A stretch of 44,585 bases of DNA from Bacteroidaceae bacterium (GCA_017517605.1 JAFWYQ010000031.1:1-44585); one strand, 5' to 3'. Shown: positions 29,664 through 38,360, numbered from the stretch's first letter. Notes: generated from the sequence alone by a model not told the origin. Made by a program: numbers and translations.

Positions 29664-30515
29664 ATGAAGAATATTTTGATTACAGGAGCCAACGGACAGT
29701 TGGGAAATGAGATGAGGGTGCTTTCGACTGAGCATCCTGAATACACCTACTTCTTTACAGATGTGCAGGAGTTGGACATCTGTGACGAACAGGCAGTGAT
29801 GAACTTTGTGCAGGACAATGCCATCGATTGCATCGTCAATTGCGCGGCTTATACCGCTGTGGATAAGGCCGAGGAGTGTGTGGAGCTTTGTGACAAACTC
29901 AACCATGTTGCTCCTGGCTACTTGGCCAAAACTGCAGCTTCGCGAGGTGCAGCCTTGATACAGGTGTCAACCGATTATGTGTTTGATGGAACCAACCACA
30001 TACCTTATCGCGAGACAGAACCGACTTGTCCCAATTCAGTATATGGACGTACCAAATTGGCAGGCGAGGAAGAAGCTATGAAGCAATGCTCACGCACGAT
30101 GATTATCCGCACGGCATGGCTTTACTCCACCTTTGGCAACAACTTTGTTAAGACCATGATTCGCTTGGGTCGAGAGAAGGAACAGTTGGGTGTTATCTTT
30201 GACCAGATAGGTACACCTACATACGCCCGCGATTTGGCCCGTGCCATCTATGCTGCCATTGCGCAGGATGTGCCTTCGGGAGTCTTCCACTTCAGCAACG
30301 AGGGTGTCTGCTCGTGGTACGATTTCACCCGTGCCATCCATCGCATAGCAGGCATCACTACGTGTCGTGTGCGTCCGCTTCACACCGAGGAGTATCCTAC
30401 ACCCGCCGCCCGTCCGCATTACTCTGTACTTGACAAAACCAAGATAAAGGAAACTCTGAACATCGAAATACCCTATTGGGAGGACAGTTTGCGCGAGTGC
30501 ATGATGTTGATGTGA
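29664..30515 (+). CDS. rfbD: dTDP-4-dehydrorhamnose reductase
   Basis: It reduces dTDP-4-dehydro-L-rhamnose with NAD(P)H to dTDP-L-rhamnose, the last step in making the rhamnose donor for surface polysaccharides. The 283-residue extended short-chain reductase has the nucleotide motif ITGANGQLGNEM (residues 6-17), a VSTDYVFDG motif, and the catalytic pair Y127 and K131 (VYGRTKLAGE), then RTAWLYSTFGNNFVKTM typical of RmlD. The other rml genes are not in the window. The prfC start lies 21 bases after the stop, so the two are probably cotranscribed. Confidence 0.93.
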   Translation: MKNILITGANGQLGNEMRVLSTEHPEYTYFFTDVQELDICDEQAVMNFVQDNAIDCIVNCAAYTAVDKAEECVELCDKLNHVAPGYLAKTAASRGAALIQVSTDYVFDGTNHIPYRETEPTCPNSVYGRTKLAGEEEAMKQCSRTMIIRTAWLYSTFGNNFVKTMIRLGREKEQLGVIFDQIGTPTYARDLARAIYAAIAQDVPSGVFHFSNEGVCSWYDFTRAIHRIAGITTCRVRPLHTEEYPTPAARPHYSVLDKTKIKETLNIEIPYWEDSLRECMMLM

Positions 30516-30536
30516 TCCGTGCCTAAAGAAAAAATT

Positions 30537-32105
30537 ATGAACCAAGAAATAGAAAGAAGAAGAACCTTTGCGATTATCGCACACCCGGATGCGGGTAAGA
30601 CATCGTTGACCGAGAAGTTGCTGCTCTTCGGTGGCCAGATACAAGTGGCCGGAGCAGTAAAGAGTAACAAAATCAAGAAGACCGCTACCTCCGACTGGAT
30701 GGACATCGAGAAGCAGCGTGGTATCTCCGTCACCACCTCGGTGATGGAGTTCGATTATCACGACTACAAAATCAATATTCTCGATACTCCCGGTCACCAG
30801 GACTTTGCGGAAGATACTTACCGTACACTCACCGCCGTTGATTCCGTTATCATCGTAGTCGATGGAGCCAAGGGTGTGGAGACACAGACACGCAAGCTGA
30901 TGGAGGTGTGTCGTATGCGCAACACGCCGGTGATTATCTTTGTCAACAAGATGGACCGCGAGGCCAAGGACCCGTTTGACCTGTTGGACGAACTGGAAGA
31001 GGAACTCCACATCCATGTGCGCCCTCTTACATGGCCCATCGAGAGTGGCGAGCGATTCAAGGGTGTGTATAACCTTTACGAACATAACCTCAACCTTTTC
31101 CAACCCTCCAAGCAGGTGGTGGCCGAGAAGGTGGCTGTTGACATCAACACCGAGGAACTTGACAATCAGATTGGCTCCAACTTGGCCGACAAGCTCCGTG
31201 GTGAATTGGAGTTGCTCGAAGGTGTCTATCCCGAGTTCGAGACAACGGAATACCTCAAGGGCGAGTTGGCTCCCGTCTTCTTCGGTTCGGCACTCAACAA
31301 CTTTGGTGTGGAGGAACTCTTGAACACCTTTGTGGAGATAGCTCCCAGCCCTCGTCCTACCAAGACAGAGGAGCGCGAAGTGAATCCCGACGAGGAGAAG
31401 TTCACCGGCTTCATCTTCAAGATTACCGCCAACATCGACCCCAACCACCGCTCTTGTATCGCCTTCTGTAAGGTCTGCTCAGGCAAGTTCTCGCGCAACA
31501 CCCCTTACTATCATGTGCGCCACGACAAGACGATGCGTTTCTCAAGCCCCACCCAATTCATGGCGCAACGCAAGACCACCGTCGACGAGGCTTGGGCAGG
31601 CGACATCATCGGTCTTCCCGACAATGGCACCTTCAAGATTGGCGACACACTGACCGAAGGCGAAAAACTCCACTTCCGCGGTATCCCCAGCTTCTCGCCC
31701 GAGATGTTCAAGTACATCGAGAATGCCGATCCCATGAAGCAGAAACAACTTGCCAAGGGTATCGACCAATTGATGGACGAAGGTGTGGCCCAGCTCTTTG
31801 TCAACCAGTTCAACGGACGCAAACTCATCGGAACCGTTGGCCAGCTTCAGTTCGAGGTTATCCAATACCGCTTGGAGAACGAGTACAACGCCAAATGCCG
31901 TTGGGAGCCCGTCAGCCTCTACAAAGCCTGTTGGATTGAGAGCGACGATCCCGCCCAACTCGAGGCCTTCAAGAAACGCAAGTACCAGTATATGGCCAAG
32001 GACCGCGAAGGTCGTGATGTCTTCCTGGCCGATAGTGGCTACGTGCTTCAGATGGCACAGAGCGACTTCGAGCACATCCGTTTCCACTTTACCAGCGAGT
32101 TCTGA
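30537..32105 (+). CDS. prfC: Peptide chain release factor 3
   Basis: RF3 is the GTPase that removes RF1 or RF2 from the ribosome after peptide release. The 522-residue protein has the G1 loop AHPDAGKTS (15-23), G3 [12 protein letters not shown] and G4 NKMDREAKD, as well as the [18 protein letters not shown] switch region that marks RF3 against elongation factor G. The remaining domains follow family order and the end [14 protein letters not shown] is typical. I use the ATG at 30537; an in-frame GTG at 30519 would add six residues. It follows rfbD closely on the same strand. Confidence 0.96.
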   Translation: MNQEIERRRTFAIIAHPDAGKTSLTEKLLLFGGQIQVAGAVKSNKIKKTATSDWMDIEKQRGISVTTSVMEFDYHDYKINILDTPGHQDFAEDTYRTLTAVDSVIIVVDGAKGVETQTRKLMEVCRMRNTPVIIFVNKMDREAKDPFDLLDELEEELHIHVRPLTWPIESGERFKGVYNLYEHNLNLFQPSKQVVAEKVAVDINTEELDNQIGSNLADKLRGELELLEGVYPEFETTEYLKGELAPVFFGSALNNFGVEELLNTFVEIAPSPRPTKTEEREVNPDEEKFTGFIFKITANIDPNHRSCIAFCKVCSGKFSRNTPYYHVRHDKTMRFSSPTQFMAQRKTTVDEAWAGDIIGLPDNGTFKIGDTLTEGEKLHFRGIPSFSPEMFKYIENADPMKQKQLAKGIDQLMDEGVAQLFVNQFNGRKLIGTVGQLQFEVIQYRLENEYNAKCRWEPVSLYKACWIESDDPAQLEAFKKRKYQYMAKDREGRDVFLADSGYVLQMAQSDFEHIRFHFTSEF

Positions 32106-32140
32106 TATCCCCTTAGGCGCGGATGTGTATTATGCCGATA

Positions 32141-32172
32141 TTTGCCTATTCCGCTTTTTATCCTTACATTTG
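32141..32172 (+). promoter_or_regulatory. Consensus promoter for the PqqD-kinase-exporter cassette
   Basis: TTTG at 32141-32144, a 20-base spacer and TACATTTG at 32165-32172 give a full Bacteroides consensus match. The PqqD start at 32196 lies 24 bases downstream. The longer frame starting at 32142 would include the promoter and is rejected. Confidence 0.8.
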
Positions 32173-32195
32173 CAATCAATATAAAACATGCTGTT

Positions 32196-32465
32196 ATGAA
32201 AATAAGCTCAAACTATAGACTCCGCACCATAGCCGGTGAGACCATTGTGGTGAACCAAGGGGTGGGAGAGAAGAATCTGACACGCATCATTTCGTTGAAC
32301 GCTTCGGCGCGCATGATGTGGGAAGAGTTGGCAGATAAAGCCTTTACCTTGGACGATGCCGCCCATTTGTTGGAAGAGACTTATGGCATTGATGCCGCCC
32401 AAGCCCGAAAAGATGCCTCTGCATGGGTGGAGGCATTGAAGAAGTGTGGGATAATAGGTGAATAA
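32196..32465 (+). CDS. PqqD-family peptide-binding (RRE) protein
   Basis: The 89-residue protein has the PqqD fold signature: short N-terminal strands (YRLRTIAGETIVVNQG), the SLNASARMMWEEL segment typical of the first helix, and a winged helix end (ARKDASAWVEALKKCGIIGE). PqqD-like proteins bind leader peptides of ribosomally made, modified peptides (RiPPs) and hand them to modifying enzymes; stand-alone copies occur as the B1 protein of lasso peptide clusters. The gene overlaps or abuts the nucleotidyltransferase gene, and the promoter at 32141-32172 places it first in a five-gene cassette. Confidence 0.88.
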   Translation: MKISSNYRLRTIAGETIVVNQGVGEKNLTRIISLNASARMMWEELADKAFTLDDAAHLLEETYGIDAAQARKDASAWVEALKKCGIIGE

Positions 32466-32475
32466 GCAACGTACC

Positions 32476-33585
32476 ATGAATCTGTCACTGAACACTGCCG
32501 AAAAAATGTTGCTGGCCTTGCTGCGCATGGCGTTGCATAGCCGTGTGGAAGCGGATGTCCCTTGGGATAATATTCCCGATGCCGCTTGGCACCAATGCTA
32601 CAAGTTGGCTGCCCGCCAAGGAGTGATGGCCATGGCTTGGGATGGCATACAGCTGATACCTGGCGAATGCCCGTTGCCACGCCCCTTGAAACTGACATGG
32701 GCGATGGCTGTAGAGCAATACGAGGAGAAGTACCGTCACTATTGCAGTGTGGCGGACGAGTTGTCGGCACTATATAGCCAGCATGGCATCCACATGGTGC
32801 AAATGAAAGGTGTAGGCCTGTCGGCCATCTATCCGATACCGGCCCATCGCGAGGGAGGTGACATCGACATCTATGCATGGTCGGCCAATCGTGAGGAGAT
32901 GACCGATGTGGAGGCCAACCGCCTGGCTGACGAGTTGATGCGGCAGATGGGAGTGGATGTGGATACGGAGCACTCGGCCAAGCACAGCAACTTTTACTAT
33001 AAAGGGGTTCCCATCGAGGGACACAAGACTTTTCTGAATGTGACCAAGTATCGTGTGGCCACTCCTATGGACGAGTTGTTGCACCGCTTGCTGAAACCCG
33101 AGCCGACACCGTTGTGCGAGGGTGCCTATACGGTGCAGACACCGGGCAAGGAGTTCAATGCGCTGTTCCTTTCCTTTCATGCCGCACAGCACTATGGCAA
33201 CGGCATCCGCTTGCATCACTTGATGGATTGGGCTTGCCTGCTGATGCGTTATGGTTGGTGCTTGCCTGCAGAGGTGACCGACGAGCGTCTGCTACGTTTC
33301 ATCAATTCATTGACAACCCTCAGCAACCAACTGCTCGGCACATCCGTTGCCGTAGAGGCCGACGAGCGGATGACGGAGCAACTGTTTGCCCAAATGCTTC
33401 ATCCACGCTACGACAGGGCAGTGCCTGTCAAGGGCAAGGTGCGGGTGCTGTGGCACAAGACGCGGCGCTTCTTCCACGAGCATCGCTTGCTCTCCACCGT
33501 TTTTGAGGATGCGTCTATCGGACGGGCCATTGTGGATTCTGTCATCTTCCACATCCGAAAGCCCGAGACTATATTTGAGGTGTAG
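32476..33585 (+). CDS. Nucleotidyltransferase-family protein (NTP_transf_5 type)
   Basis: The protein has about 369 residues from the ATG at 32476; a GTG at 32458 would overlap the PqqD gene by 8 bases. The nucleotidyltransferase core shows MKGVGLSAIYP followed by HREGGDIDIY with the metal-binding pair D129 and D131. Proteins of this kind (PF14907) appear beside PqqD and HPr-kinase-like genes in paeninodin and pseudomycoidin lasso clusters, where the pair modifies a C-terminal residue of the peptide. The substrate here is unknown. An 81-base gap filled with phased CTATAG units separates it from the ABC exporter gene. Confidence 0.82.
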   Translation: MNLSLNTAEKMLLALLRMALHSRVEADVPWDNIPDAAWHQCYKLAARQGVMAMAWDGIQLIPGECPLPRPLKLTWAMAVEQYEEKYRHYCSVADELSALYSQHGIHMVQMKGVGLSAIYPIPAHREGGDIDIYAWSANREEMTDVEANRLADELMRQMGVDVDTEHSAKHSNFYYKGVPIEGHKTFLNVTKYRVATPMDELLHRLLKPEPTPLCEGAYTVQTPGKEFNALFLSFHAAQHYGNGIRLHHLMDWACLLMRYGWCLPAEVTDERLLRFINSLTTLSNQLLGTSVAVEADERMTEQLFAQMLHPRYDRAVPVKGKVRVLWHKTRRFFHEHRLLSTVFEDASIGRAIVDSVIFHIRKPETIFEV

Positions 33586-33587
33586 AA

Positions 33588-33658
33588 TTATAGAAAACTA
33601 TAGTAGTTATAGTAACTATAGTCGGCTATAGAAACTATAGTTCCTATAGTAACTATAT
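33588..33658. repeat. Phased CTATAG/TTATAG repeat array
   Basis: Eight TATAG-type units start at 33588, 33598, 33607, 33616, 33626, 33635, 33644 and 33653, spaced 9 or 10 bases apart. CTATAG is itself palindromic. The array fills the gap between the nucleotidyltransferase and ABC exporter genes. Confidence 0.75.
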
Positions 33659-33666
33659 AGAAAAAT

Positions 33667-35289
33667 ATGAGACTGATACGACGAATACTGAACCTGTTGC
33701 TCCCCAATGAACGAAAGACAGGGATGAAGGTGGCTGGTGCTGTCTTCCTCTCGGCCATATTGGATTTTGTGGGGTTGGCAGTGTTGTTGCCCGTTCTCTA
33801 TCTTTTGTTGGATGGGGGTGGTCAGCAACGTGCGGCTGCATGGTTCTGCTTGTTGGCAGTGGCGGTGATTGCGCTGAAAAGTGTTTTTGCAGCCATGCTC
33901 TCGCGCTATCAGCAACGTTTTCTTTTGTCGCTCTATAAACGACTCAGTGCTTCGCTGTTCGACGCTTATTATCGTAAAGGTTTGCTCTTTATCCGCGAAC
34001 AGGGAGTGAGTCGCTTGGGGCATCAGGTGAACTTTGTCTGCTACGCATTCAGTTTGAATATGTTGTCGCCCTTGTTGCGTATTGCCGGTGATGGGTTGTT
34101 GATTCTTTTGGTGACGGTCGCGCTGGTGGTGTTCGATTGGTTTACGGCTCTTATCTTGTTTGCTTCGTTCTTGCCTTTTATGGTATTCTATATTATAGGT
34201 ATACGCAAACGGCTTCGTATATACGGCGAACAGGAGTTGGATGCCCGTCGAAAGCAAGCACGTATTGTGAACGAAACCTTTGGTGGCTTTGCCGAACTGG
34301 AGGTAAACGGTGGGTTCGACACCATGAAGCAAGTGTTCCAACAGGGATTGGAGCAAATTTCCAATAGTCGGATGAAGATGGAGCGTATCTCGCGTGTACC
34401 GATGTTCCTGTCGGAATTGTCGGTAATTGTGGGACTGACCCTGCTGACGGTATTGGGGACAGGCGACATAAAGGCATTGGTCGGAGTGTTTGCTGTAGCA
34501 GCTTTCCGCTTGTTGCCGGCCTTGCGTGGCATACTGATGGGATGGACGCAGATACAGAATACGGTACCAAGTCTTCAAATCATCGAAACAGGGTTGGCCG
34601 ATGCGAATGAAGTGGATATTAACAACGTGGACATATCCTTTGAACATAGCATTACAATCCGCAACTTGACTTATGGCTACGAAGCCGGTGCTCCTGTGTT
34701 GGATGGCTTCAACTGCTCTATCCGCAAAGGGGAATACGTCGGCTTCAACGGATACAGTGGAGTGGGGAAATCTACTCTTTTCAATCTGTTGTTGGGCTTT
34801 CTGAAACCTCAATCGGGCGGAGTGTATGTGGATGCTATTCCTTTGACACAAGATAACCAACCTGCCTGGTTAGGGAAAATAGGCTATGTGCAGCAGGATG
34901 TCTTCATCTTCCAAGGTTCATTGGTCGAGAATGTGGCATTGGGGTGTAAGGATATAGATAAGGAAAAGATAACGAACATATTGAAACAGGTGTGCCTTGA
35001 TAAATGGGCCAATGAATTGCCGCAAGGCATGGATACACCGATGGGTGAATATGGCAAACGCTTGTCTGGTGGACAACGACAGCGGATAGGTATTGCACGC
35101 GCCTTGTACAAGGAGGCTGAAATAATCTTGTTGGATGAGGCTACCTCGGCCCTTGACAATCACACGGAAATGGAGATAAATACCATGTTGGCCGGATTGC
35201 GTAAGGTGTATACTGGCCTTACCATCTTGTCCATTGCGCACAGGGAAAGTTCGTTGTCCTATTGTGACCGTATAATAACCATTGATTAA
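33667..35289 (+). CDS. ABC exporter (membrane domain fused to ATPase)
   Basis: The 540-residue protein is a half-size type I exporter: residues about 15-310 hold roughly six membrane helices (VAGAVFLSAILDFVGLAVLL at the start) and residues about 335-540 the ATPase. Walker A is GYSGVGKS (362-369), the signature LSGGQRQRIG starts at L466, and Walker B ends IILLDEA with D490. It has no N-terminal C39 peptidase domain, so it would not cut leader peptides itself. The next gene starts 3 bases after its stop. The context suggests it exports the product modified by the neighbouring PqqD, nucleotidyltransferase and kinase. Confidence 0.92.
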   Translation: MRLIRRILNLLLPNERKTGMKVAGAVFLSAILDFVGLAVLLPVLYLLLDGGGQQRAAAWFCLLAVAVIALKSVFAAMLSRYQQRFLLSLYKRLSASLFDAYYRKGLLFIREQGVSRLGHQVNFVCYAFSLNMLSPLLRIAGDGLLILLVTVALVVFDWFTALILFASFLPFMVFYIIGIRKRLRIYGEQELDARRKQARIVNETFGGFAELEVNGGFDTMKQVFQQGLEQISNSRMKMERISRVPMFLSELSVIVGLTLLTVLGTGDIKALVGVFAVAAFRLLPALRGILMGWTQIQNTVPSLQIIETGLADANEVDINNVDISFEHSITIRNLTYGYEAGAPVLDGFNCSIRKGEYVGFNGYSGVGKSTLFNLLLGFLKPQSGGVYVDAIPLTQDNQPAWLGKIGYVQQDVFIFQGSLVENVALGCKDIDKEKITNILKQVCLDKWANELPQGMDTPMGEYGKRLSGGQRQRIGIARALYKEAEIILLDEATSALDNHTEMEINTMLAGLRKVYTGLTILSIAHRESSLSYCDRIITID

Positions 35290-35292
35290 ATA

Positions 35293-36150
35293 ATGAATCA
35301 TTATTATCAGATAGCAGGGCATTGTTTGAAGATTTCAGGCGAACTGTTGTGCCACGCCATAGAAGAGATTACAGGTTTTGCCCCTTTCCGTATGCAGGAT
35401 TCGGATGAGGCTGTACTTGAATTTATGATGGCTGAAACAGGTGATGTGCCCACCTTTGAGAAGGTGCAATATACATTGGCGTATGAAGATGTGGAAGGCT
35501 CCTTTGGACTTGTATCGGACAAGGTGTATATGCTTTGTCTTGCACCCGAAGGACGAGCCTCTCTTTACATGTGGGCCGATGTTGAGCAAGGACGGGTGTA
35601 TCTGAATGGAAACCAAGAGATGTACTTGTTGCGTTTTGCCTTGTGGGTGGGATTCGGTTTGTTGACGTGCCTTCAGAATACGATTGCTGTTCATAGTAGT
35701 TGTATTGTGTATGATGACAAGGCTGTACTGTTCCTGGGTGAAAGTGGTACAGGAAAGAGTACGCATACACGCTTATGGCGCGAACATATAGAGGGAGCGG
35801 TATTGTTGAACGACGACAGTCCCATTCTTCGTGTAGAAGACGGGAAGGTGTGGGCGTATGGAAGTCCATGGAGTGGTAAGACTCCTTGCTATAAGAATCA
35901 ACGATATGAATTGAAGGGGTGCGTGCGATTGTCGCAAGCACCTCATAATCGAATGAAGCGTTTGACTGTATTGCAAGGGTATGGCGCTCTGCATCCTTCG
36001 TGTCCGCCGGAGTTTGCATACGACAACTTGTTGTACGATGGGGTGAGTCAAATTATTGGTGGAATACTGTCAGCTGTCCCTGTGTATCATTTGGAGTGTT
36101 TGCCAGATAAGGAGGCTGCGGAACTATCTTGTAGAACCATATTTGGATGA
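35293..36150 (+). CDS. HPr-kinase-like protein kinase
   Basis: The 285-residue protein has an HPr kinase/phosphorylase-like catalytic half: AVHSSCIVYDDKAVLFLGES leads into P-loop GESGTGKS (149-156), then NDDSPIL supplies the conserved Asp pair and VWAYGSPWSGK follows, as in HprK relatives and PEP carboxykinase-like folds. The N-terminal half (about 1-125) is unlike HprK and has no recognised domain. HprK-like enzymes encoded in lasso peptide clusters phosphorylate a C-terminal Ser of the peptide, so a peptide substrate is a reasonable inference here. The stop codon overlaps the next start (ATGA), implying translational coupling to the S26 peptidase. Confidence 0.85.
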   Translation: MNHYYQIAGHCLKISGELLCHAIEEITGFAPFRMQDSDEAVLEFMMAETGDVPTFEKVQYTLAYEDVEGSFGLVSDKVYMLCLAPEGRASLYMWADVEQGRVYLNGNQEMYLLRFALWVGFGLLTCLQNTIAVHSSCIVYDDKAVLFLGESGTGKSTHTRLWREHIEGAVLLNDDSPILRVEDGKVWAYGSPWSGKTPCYKNQRYELKGCVRLSQAPHNRMKRLTVLQGYGALHPSCPPEFAYDNLLYDGVSQIIGGILSAVPVYHLECLPDKEAAELSCRTIFG

Positions 36151-36602
36151 ACATGGTGAAAACGGTGTCAAATACTCTTTTCTTTTCTTGGGTAGAAGAG
36201 GAAATTGTCAAAGGAAATGAAGTGCGTTTTAAACTGAAAGGGGTTTCTATGTCACCATTGATTCGTGACGGAAAAGATGATGTCATTCTTGTTCCTTGTA
36301 AATCAGAAGAATTGAAACCGATGGATGTTGTACTTTTCCGTTATCAAGGTAAGCATTTGCTTCATCGCATTATCCGTAGGGAAGAGAATAAATTATGGAA
36401 TCAAGGAGATGGCTCTTTTGTTGCGATGGAACAATGTTCTGTAGAGGATGTAGTGGGAAAGGTTGACCGTATATGTCGACCTTCAGGTAAAGTCGTTTCT
36501 GTTGATTCAAGACAATGGCGTTGGTTGAGCCGAATGTGGAGATTCTCTGACGTGTTGCGCCGCTTTTTGTTGAGAATATACCTGTTTTTCTATTCAAATT
36601 GA
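36147..36602 (+). CDS. S26-type signal peptidase-like protein (Ser/His, SipW-like)
   Basis: The 151-residue protein has the signal-peptidase core LKGVSMSPLIRDGKDDVILV with the catalytic Ser at S34, and a second catalytic position filled by His at H73 (HLLHRIIRREE), as in SipW and ER-type signal peptidases rather than the Ser/Lys pair of LepB. A GDGSFVAMEQC segment follows. A hydrophobic C-terminal segment (LLRIYLFFY) could anchor it. It is translationally coupled to the kinase gene. A role in removing a leader or signal peptide from the cassette product is inferred. A tandem DUF4890 pair follows 95 bases downstream. Confidence 0.85.
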   Translation: MNMVKTVSNTLFFSWVEEEIVKGNEVRFKLKGVSMSPLIRDGKDDVILVPCKSEELKPMDVVLFRYQGKHLLHRIIRREENKLWNQGDGSFVAMEQCSVEDVVGKVDRICRPSGKVVSVDSRQWRWLSRMWRFSDVLRRFLLRIYLFFYSN

Positions 36603-36697
36603 AACTTTTTTTTCTCTTCAATTAAACTTTTGCAATATATTGATGTCTTAGTAAATGTCATATTAAACTATTTTATTAACAAAAAAAACAAAAAAAA

Positions 36698-37096
36698 ATG
36701 AAAAAGATTGGATTAATCTTGTTTGCCTCTTTGGCAATGAGCGTAGGTGCAATGGCACAGATGCCTAATTTTGATCGTAGCGAAATGTTGAAGAACATGA
36801 CTAACAATCAGACTGAACGTTTGAAATTGAACAAGGAACAGGCTGCTAAGATGTTGGTGTTGAACGATAGCTTGATGTCATCTATGATGGGTGGCTTCAC
36901 TCCTGGTGCTGACATGGGTCAGATGGATTTCGAAGCTATGCGCGCTAAGATGGAAAAGGCTCGTGAAAAATATAATAAGGGCGTGAAGGCTCTTTTGACT
37001 GCTGACCAATACAAGGAATTTGAAAAGATGCAGGAAGAACAACGCCAGAGAATGGGCCAGGGTGGTCCTGGTGGATTCGGCGGTGGTCCGAGATAA
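36698..37096 (+). CDS. Small secreted DUF4890-like protein, first copy
   Basis: The 132-residue protein has a signal peptide (about 1-20, ending AMAQ), a helical central region (QTERLKLNKEQAAKMLVLND, then EKAREKYNKGVKALLTADQY) and a Gly-rich end (GQGGPGGFGGGPR). It looks like the CpxP/Spy-type DUF4890 family, periplasmic and possibly chaperone-like; the exact function is unknown. The second copy at 37292 shares the same layout and upstream region. A terminator follows at 37119-37162. It is downstream of the PqqD cassette, but whether it is functionally linked is not known. Confidence 0.8.
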   Translation: MKKIGLILFASLAMSVGAMAQMPNFDRSEMLKNMTNNQTERLKLNKEQAAKMLVLNDSLMSSMMGGFTPGADMGQMDFEAMRAKMEKAREKYNKGVKALLTADQYKEFEKMQEEQRQRMGQGGPGGFGGGPR

Positions 37097-37118
37097 TTTT
37101 CTCTAAACAAAATATTCA

Positions 37119-37162
37119 AGAAGAGGTATGTCATAAATGTTTTGACATACCTCTTCTGCTTT
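37119..37162 (+). terminator. Intrinsic terminator between the DUF4890 copies
   Basis: Perfect 15-base arms AGAAGAGGTATGTCA (37119-37133) and TGACATACCTCTTCT (37143-37157) flank a 9-base loop, followed by GCTTTTT. Confidence 0.85.
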
Positions 37163-37291
37163 TTAGTCTCTTTATGGTTATTTTATGATTAGATAAATAT
37201 TTATACGTATTATTGATTAAACCTTTTGTTGTATATTGTTGTCTTATTAAATGTTACCGTAAATTATTCATTAACCATAAATTAAAAAAAT

Positions 37292-37825
37292 ATGAAGAAA
37301 ATCGGATTGATTTTGTTTGCCTTCTTGGCAATGAGTGTGTGCGCTGTGGCACAGAATGACCGTCCTCGTGGTGAGCGTGGTGGAGCACCTCGTATGAACC
37401 GTGAGCAGATGGTGAAGAACATGACAGATAATCAAGTAAAGCGTTTGAAACTGAACAAGGAGCAAGCTGCAAAGATGCAAGTGCTGAACGATAGCTTGAT
37501 GTCAGCAACGATGGGTGGGTTTGGTACAAGACAACGTAATGCCCCCCGTTCAGAGATGAGCCAGGCTGATCGTGAAGCTCAGCGTAAGGAAAGAGAGGCA
37601 AGAACGGCAAAGGCTCGCGAGAAGTATAATAAGGAGGTGAAGGCTATCCTTACTCCAGAGCAGTACAAGGAGTTTGAAAAGATGGAGAAAGAACGTCCGC
37701 AGCAAGGATTCGGTGGTGGTCGCCGTGGAGGACAGGGTGGTCCTGGTGGATTCGGTGGTGGTCGTCCCAATGGTCCTGGTGGACAAGGTGGCCCTGGTGG
37801 ATTTGGTGGCGATCGTAATAGATAA
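37292..37825 (+). CDS. Small secreted DUF4890-like protein, second copy
   Basis: The 177-residue protein starts with a signal peptide nearly identical to the first copy (MKKIGLILFAFLAMSVCAVA) and shares NREQMVKNMTDNQVKRLKLN, LNDSLMSATMGGFG and YKEFEKMEKERP. It has an insertion rich in Arg, Ser and Ala in the middle and a longer Gly/Arg/Pro tail ending GGFGGDRNR. The upstream bases (TTAAACCTTTTG and beyond) resemble those before the first copy, so the duplication included the leader. A bidirectional terminator at 37840-37873 follows. Confidence 0.8.
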   Translation: MKKIGLILFAFLAMSVCAVAQNDRPRGERGGAPRMNREQMVKNMTDNQVKRLKLNKEQAAKMQVLNDSLMSATMGGFGTRQRNAPRSEMSQADREAQRKEREARTAKAREKYNKEVKAILTPEQYKEFEKMEKERPQQGFGGGRRGGQGGPGGFGGGRPNGPGGQGGPGGFGGDRNR

Positions 37826-37839
37826 GGCGCTATTCAATA

Positions 37840-37873
37840 AAAAAAAGTTGTGTCAATTGACACAACTTTTTTT
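37840..37873. terminator. Bidirectional intrinsic terminator
   Basis: A perfect 34-base palindrome has arms of 17 bases ending AAGTTGTGTCAA and TTGACACAACTT with a run of A or T at each end. It lies 15 bases after the second DUF4890 stop and 4 bases before the HIT gene stop, so it serves both convergent genes. Confidence 0.9.
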
Positions 37874-37876
37874 GTT

Positions 37877-38302
37877 TTATAATGCAGCCTTGATGGCTTC
37901 AATCATTTCTTGATATTCTTGGTCAGTGAGATACACTTTACCAGGATTCATTTGGAAAGTACCTCCGTAGTCGGGACCATCTACATACTTGGGGGCCAAA
38001 TGGAAGTGCAAGTGCGAAAGTTTGTCGCTATAAGCACCGTAGTTGATCTTTTCGGGATGGAATACTTTGTCCATGGCACGAGTTACGCGGGTTACGTCGG
38101 CCATGAAGGCGTTGCGTTCTTCGTTGCTCAATTCGAACAGGTCGTTCACATGATCTTTATAAGCCACCAGGCAACGGCCATGGTAAGTCTGCTCCTTGAA
38201 GAGGAATACGCGTGATACACTCAGTTGGGCAATCTCAATCATCAAGTTGTGAAGTGTCTCGTTGTTGGTACAATAGAGACAATCTTTAGGATCACTTTTC
38301 AT
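37877..38302 (-). CDS. HIT-family nucleotide hydrolase
   Basis: The 141-residue protein has the histidine triad motif HLHFHLAPK in the second half, where the middle His attacks the phosphate, and a CLYC pair near the start (residues 8-11) plus an HGRCLVAYKDH segment typical of HIT/FHIT-type hydrolases of nucleotides or dinucleotides. The start at 38302 fits. The next gene upstream, endonuclease IV (nfo), lies 58 bases away on the same strand. The terminator at 37840-37873 closes it. Confidence 0.9.
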   Translation of the reverse strand: MKSDPKDCLYCTNNETLHNLMIEIAQLSVSRVFLFKEQTYHGRCLVAYKDHVNDLFELSNEERNAFMADVTRVTRAMDKVFHPEKINYGAYSDKLSHLHFHLAPKYVDGPDYGGTFQMNPGKVYLTDQEYQEMIEAIKAAL

Positions 38303-38360
38303 GTCTTTATAGGTTTAAAAGTTTTGTTTAATTATGAATTAGTTTTAATGTTTTTCTCGT

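Noticed and set aside
32142-32195. Longer PqqD start
   Set aside because: It would place the promoter inside the gene; the ATG at 32196 begins the conserved fold.
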